Assembly (NCBI GenBank): GCA_046295455.1
Contig: JBKBNI010000001.1
Location: 248,001-312,000, forward strand
Source of the DNA: Thermaurantimonas sp046295455
GTDB lineage: Bacteria; Bacteroidota; Bacteroidia; Flavobacteriales; Schleiferiaceae
Direction of reading: 5' to 3'
DNA: 64,000 nt
Of this stretch, positions 62,917 through 64,000 are shown piece by piece. Under the pieces are notes generated by a model that made no database searches, was not told where the DNA came from, and saw only the letters and a list, made by a program, of their open reading frames with translations. Both the position numbers and the translations under genes were made by a program. The first letter of the stretch is position 1, and each line of letters starts with the position of its first letter.

Positions 62917-63318
62917 ATGAGGTTTTTCTATGTTTTCTTATTGGGTTTGTTGAATTTTTTTGCCGCCGGTCAAATTTTAATCGTAGAATTTGAGATTCAA
63001 AGTACCAAGGAAAATGGCAAGGTCTATCTGCGTTTGAAAAATGAACAAAACAACATTGTAAAAGAATCTGTCATACCGGTGGAAAACAAAAAAGCAACCA
63101 TTCGATATACAGACTTGTCTTCAGGTAGCTATTCCGTTGAGGCATTTCACGATCAAAACAACAATGGAAAACTCGATACCAATCCCTTCGGAATTCCGAA
63201 AGAGCCATACGGATTTTCAAACAATGTGCGCGGCAATTTCGGACCACCAGACTTCGAACTCACCCTGTTCCAGGTATCAGGAATGACTACAACCAAAATC
63301 AGAATTTTACTCAGGTAA
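62917..63318 (+). CDS. DUF2141 secreted protein
   Basis: About 133 residues from ATG 62917 (GTG at 62899 is possible but weaker). Signal peptide ending FAAGQ. The mature part has the DUF2141 pattern: SGSYSVEAFHDQNNNGKLDTNPFG and an IPKEPYGFSNN segment with Asp/Asn-rich loop that may bind calcium. Function unknown. The stop codon overlaps tail-to-tail by 12 bp with the glycosyltransferase gene on the other strand. Confidence 0.8.
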   Translation: MRFFYVFLLGLLNFFAAGQILIVEFEIQSTKENGKVYLRLKNEQNNIVKESVIPVENKKATIRYTDLSSGSYSVEAFHDQNNNGKLDTNPFGIPKEPYGFSNNVRGNFGPPDFELTLFQVSGMTTTKIRILLR

Positions 63319-64000
63319 TTCCGGTTCAAAATATTTACCCGGGAAGATTTTAGTACGAAGTCGCTTTATAGGTTTTATTAGTCCCATAAATTTTAATACC
63401 CTGCGAATAGATATATAAATAAAATGCCAGACGATCCTCCACCAAAAATATTTGAAATAGGGTGAAAAATGTCGGTAGAGCCGAAGGTGTTCTTTTAAAA
63501 GCTCCTTTTTCAAAAGCGATGTGCCATTTACATTGCCAATCCACCAATATGCACACTTCCTGCGAGCTTGCACAAATTGATCTGTGGCAAAGGGAAACTT
63601 TTTATATATAAAGTTCTGAATGCGAATTATTTCGAAAAAGGCATGGGTCTTGTTTCGGGCTGATACGCGTTGTGTCTGACTATGGTACCGAAAGTAGTTT
63701 AGCGGCTGCGCCGTAAAACAGAACTTTTGGGATTCGGACAAAAGTCTGACGTAAAAATACCAATCTCCGTTGAGCTTAAAGTCTTCGTCCACTGGCAGTA
63801 CCTTGTTTAGGTCCTCACGCCGGAAGAGTACTGCCGACGCATTGGGAATCGTATTGTGAAGCATCATGTACTGCCAGCATTCCCGCTGTGCATCAGCGCA
63901 GAAATCCCTCTCCCACCGATCTGTTTTGAAGACGAATCGATAATGTTCGTTAAAGCTGTGAAGGGTATTGTCATCCTTGTCAATCAGGATACTCTGACAA
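63307..64000 (-). CDS. Glycosyltransferase (family 2-like), 5' end beyond the window
   Basis: The frame is open from the right edge to its stop at 63307-63309, giving about 230 residues of the C-terminal part. NASAVLFRREDL and LNGDWYFYVRLLSESQKF are typical of the GT-A family 2 C-terminal half (acceptor-site region, with the catalytic-base-containing DW motif). The remainder is basic and contains aromatic-rich amphipathic segments (YFWWRIVWHFIYISIRR) that may lie at the membrane. The N-terminal nucleotide-sugar (DxD) part must be beyond base 64000. Confidence 0.75.
   Translation of the reverse strand, partial: CQSILIDKDDNTLHSFNEHYRFVFKTDRWERDFCADAQRECWQYMMLHNTIPNASAVLFRREDLNKVLPVDEDFKLNGDWYFYVRLLSESQKFCFTAQPLNYFRYHSQTQRVSARNKTHAFFEIIRIQNFIYKKFPFATDQFVQARRKCAYWWIGNVNGTSLLKKELLKEHLRLYRHFSPYFKYFWWRIVWHFIYISIRRVLKFMGLIKPIKRLRTKIFPGKYFEPELPE

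Noticed and set aside
1..64000. tRNA, rRNA or CRISPR content
   Set aside because: No cloverleaf with a GTTCGA-type arm in a non-coding region, no rRNA-like stretch and no spaced direct repeats were found by eye; an RNA search tool was not available.

Overview
The window is chromosomal DNA of a member of the Bacteroidota. Evidence: a type IX secretion C-terminal sorting domain on a secreted nuclease, PD40/OmpA envelope proteins, LytTR two-component regulation, promoters of the TTG-N18-TAnnTTTG kind in front of rpsL and carA, no evident Shine-Dalgarno sequences, a zinc-free L36, and a mevalonate pathway. A Saprospiria- or Chitinophagia-like relative is a reasonable guess, but it is inference only. 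No tRNA, rRNA, CRISPR array or insertion sequence was recognised.

Layout. 0.2-6.6 kb (minus) is a restriction-modification island: a short N6-adenine methylase-like protein, a GxxExxY protein, an Eco57I-type methyltransferase, a RhuM/Fic-Doc protein and a GIY-YIG/SF2-helicase fusion. 7.0-9.9 kb (plus) is one large TPR/PD40/OmpA protein with an unusual extra C-terminal barrel-like domain. 10-16.5 kb (plus) holds an AEC carrier, a GC-rich repeat-like element, recA, serS, a flavoprotein and a YfcC-type carrier. 16.6-18.4 kb (minus) is a LytTR two-component system whose kinase carries an in-frame stop codon. 18.5-20.8 kb (plus) encodes a small secreted protein, a barrel protein and an S41 peptidase lipoprotein. 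20.8-24.2 kb is two AT-rich gene-poor stretches flanking an amidohydrolase.

24.2-45.2 kb (minus) is housekeeping: the complete str-S10-spc-alpha ribosomal cluster from rpsL to rplQ, driven by a clear promoter at rpsL and ended by a terminator at 28.17 kb, then a separate carA-eno-gltA transcription unit with its own promoter and terminator. tuf and map are absent from the ribosomal cluster. rpmD (GTG start) and rpmJ are short genes placed here by reading the sequence.

45.3-51.3 kb (minus) is a PiT-like carrier, an isoprenoid/lipid block (mvaD, a mevalonate-kinase-like GHMP kinase and a UbiA prenyltransferase joined by TAATG overlaps), a metallophosphatase and dnaN. 51.4-53.3 kb has a MacB/LolD-type ATPase and a secreted C1 peptidase. 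53.5-59.1 kb (minus) is a tightly packed accessory operon: secreted protein, Crp/Fnr regulator, S33-like alpha/beta hydrolase, CPBP membrane protease (split by a frameshift), barrel protein, carotenoid/retinoid-type flavoprotein and a small membrane protein. 59.3-63.3 kb (plus) has prfC, a CoA-binding protein, a type IX-secreted endonuclease I and a DUF2141 protein. A glycosyltransferase gene runs off the right edge.

The most notable signals are two broken genes (histidine kinase, CPBP protease), the R-M/Fic island with a 70-bp duplication of the methylase gene's 3' end, the OmpA protein with its extra barrel-like domain, the structured GC-rich element upstream of recA, and the uncharacterised 53.5-59.1 kb operon. 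I did not find a clearly new system that I could defend on sequence alone.
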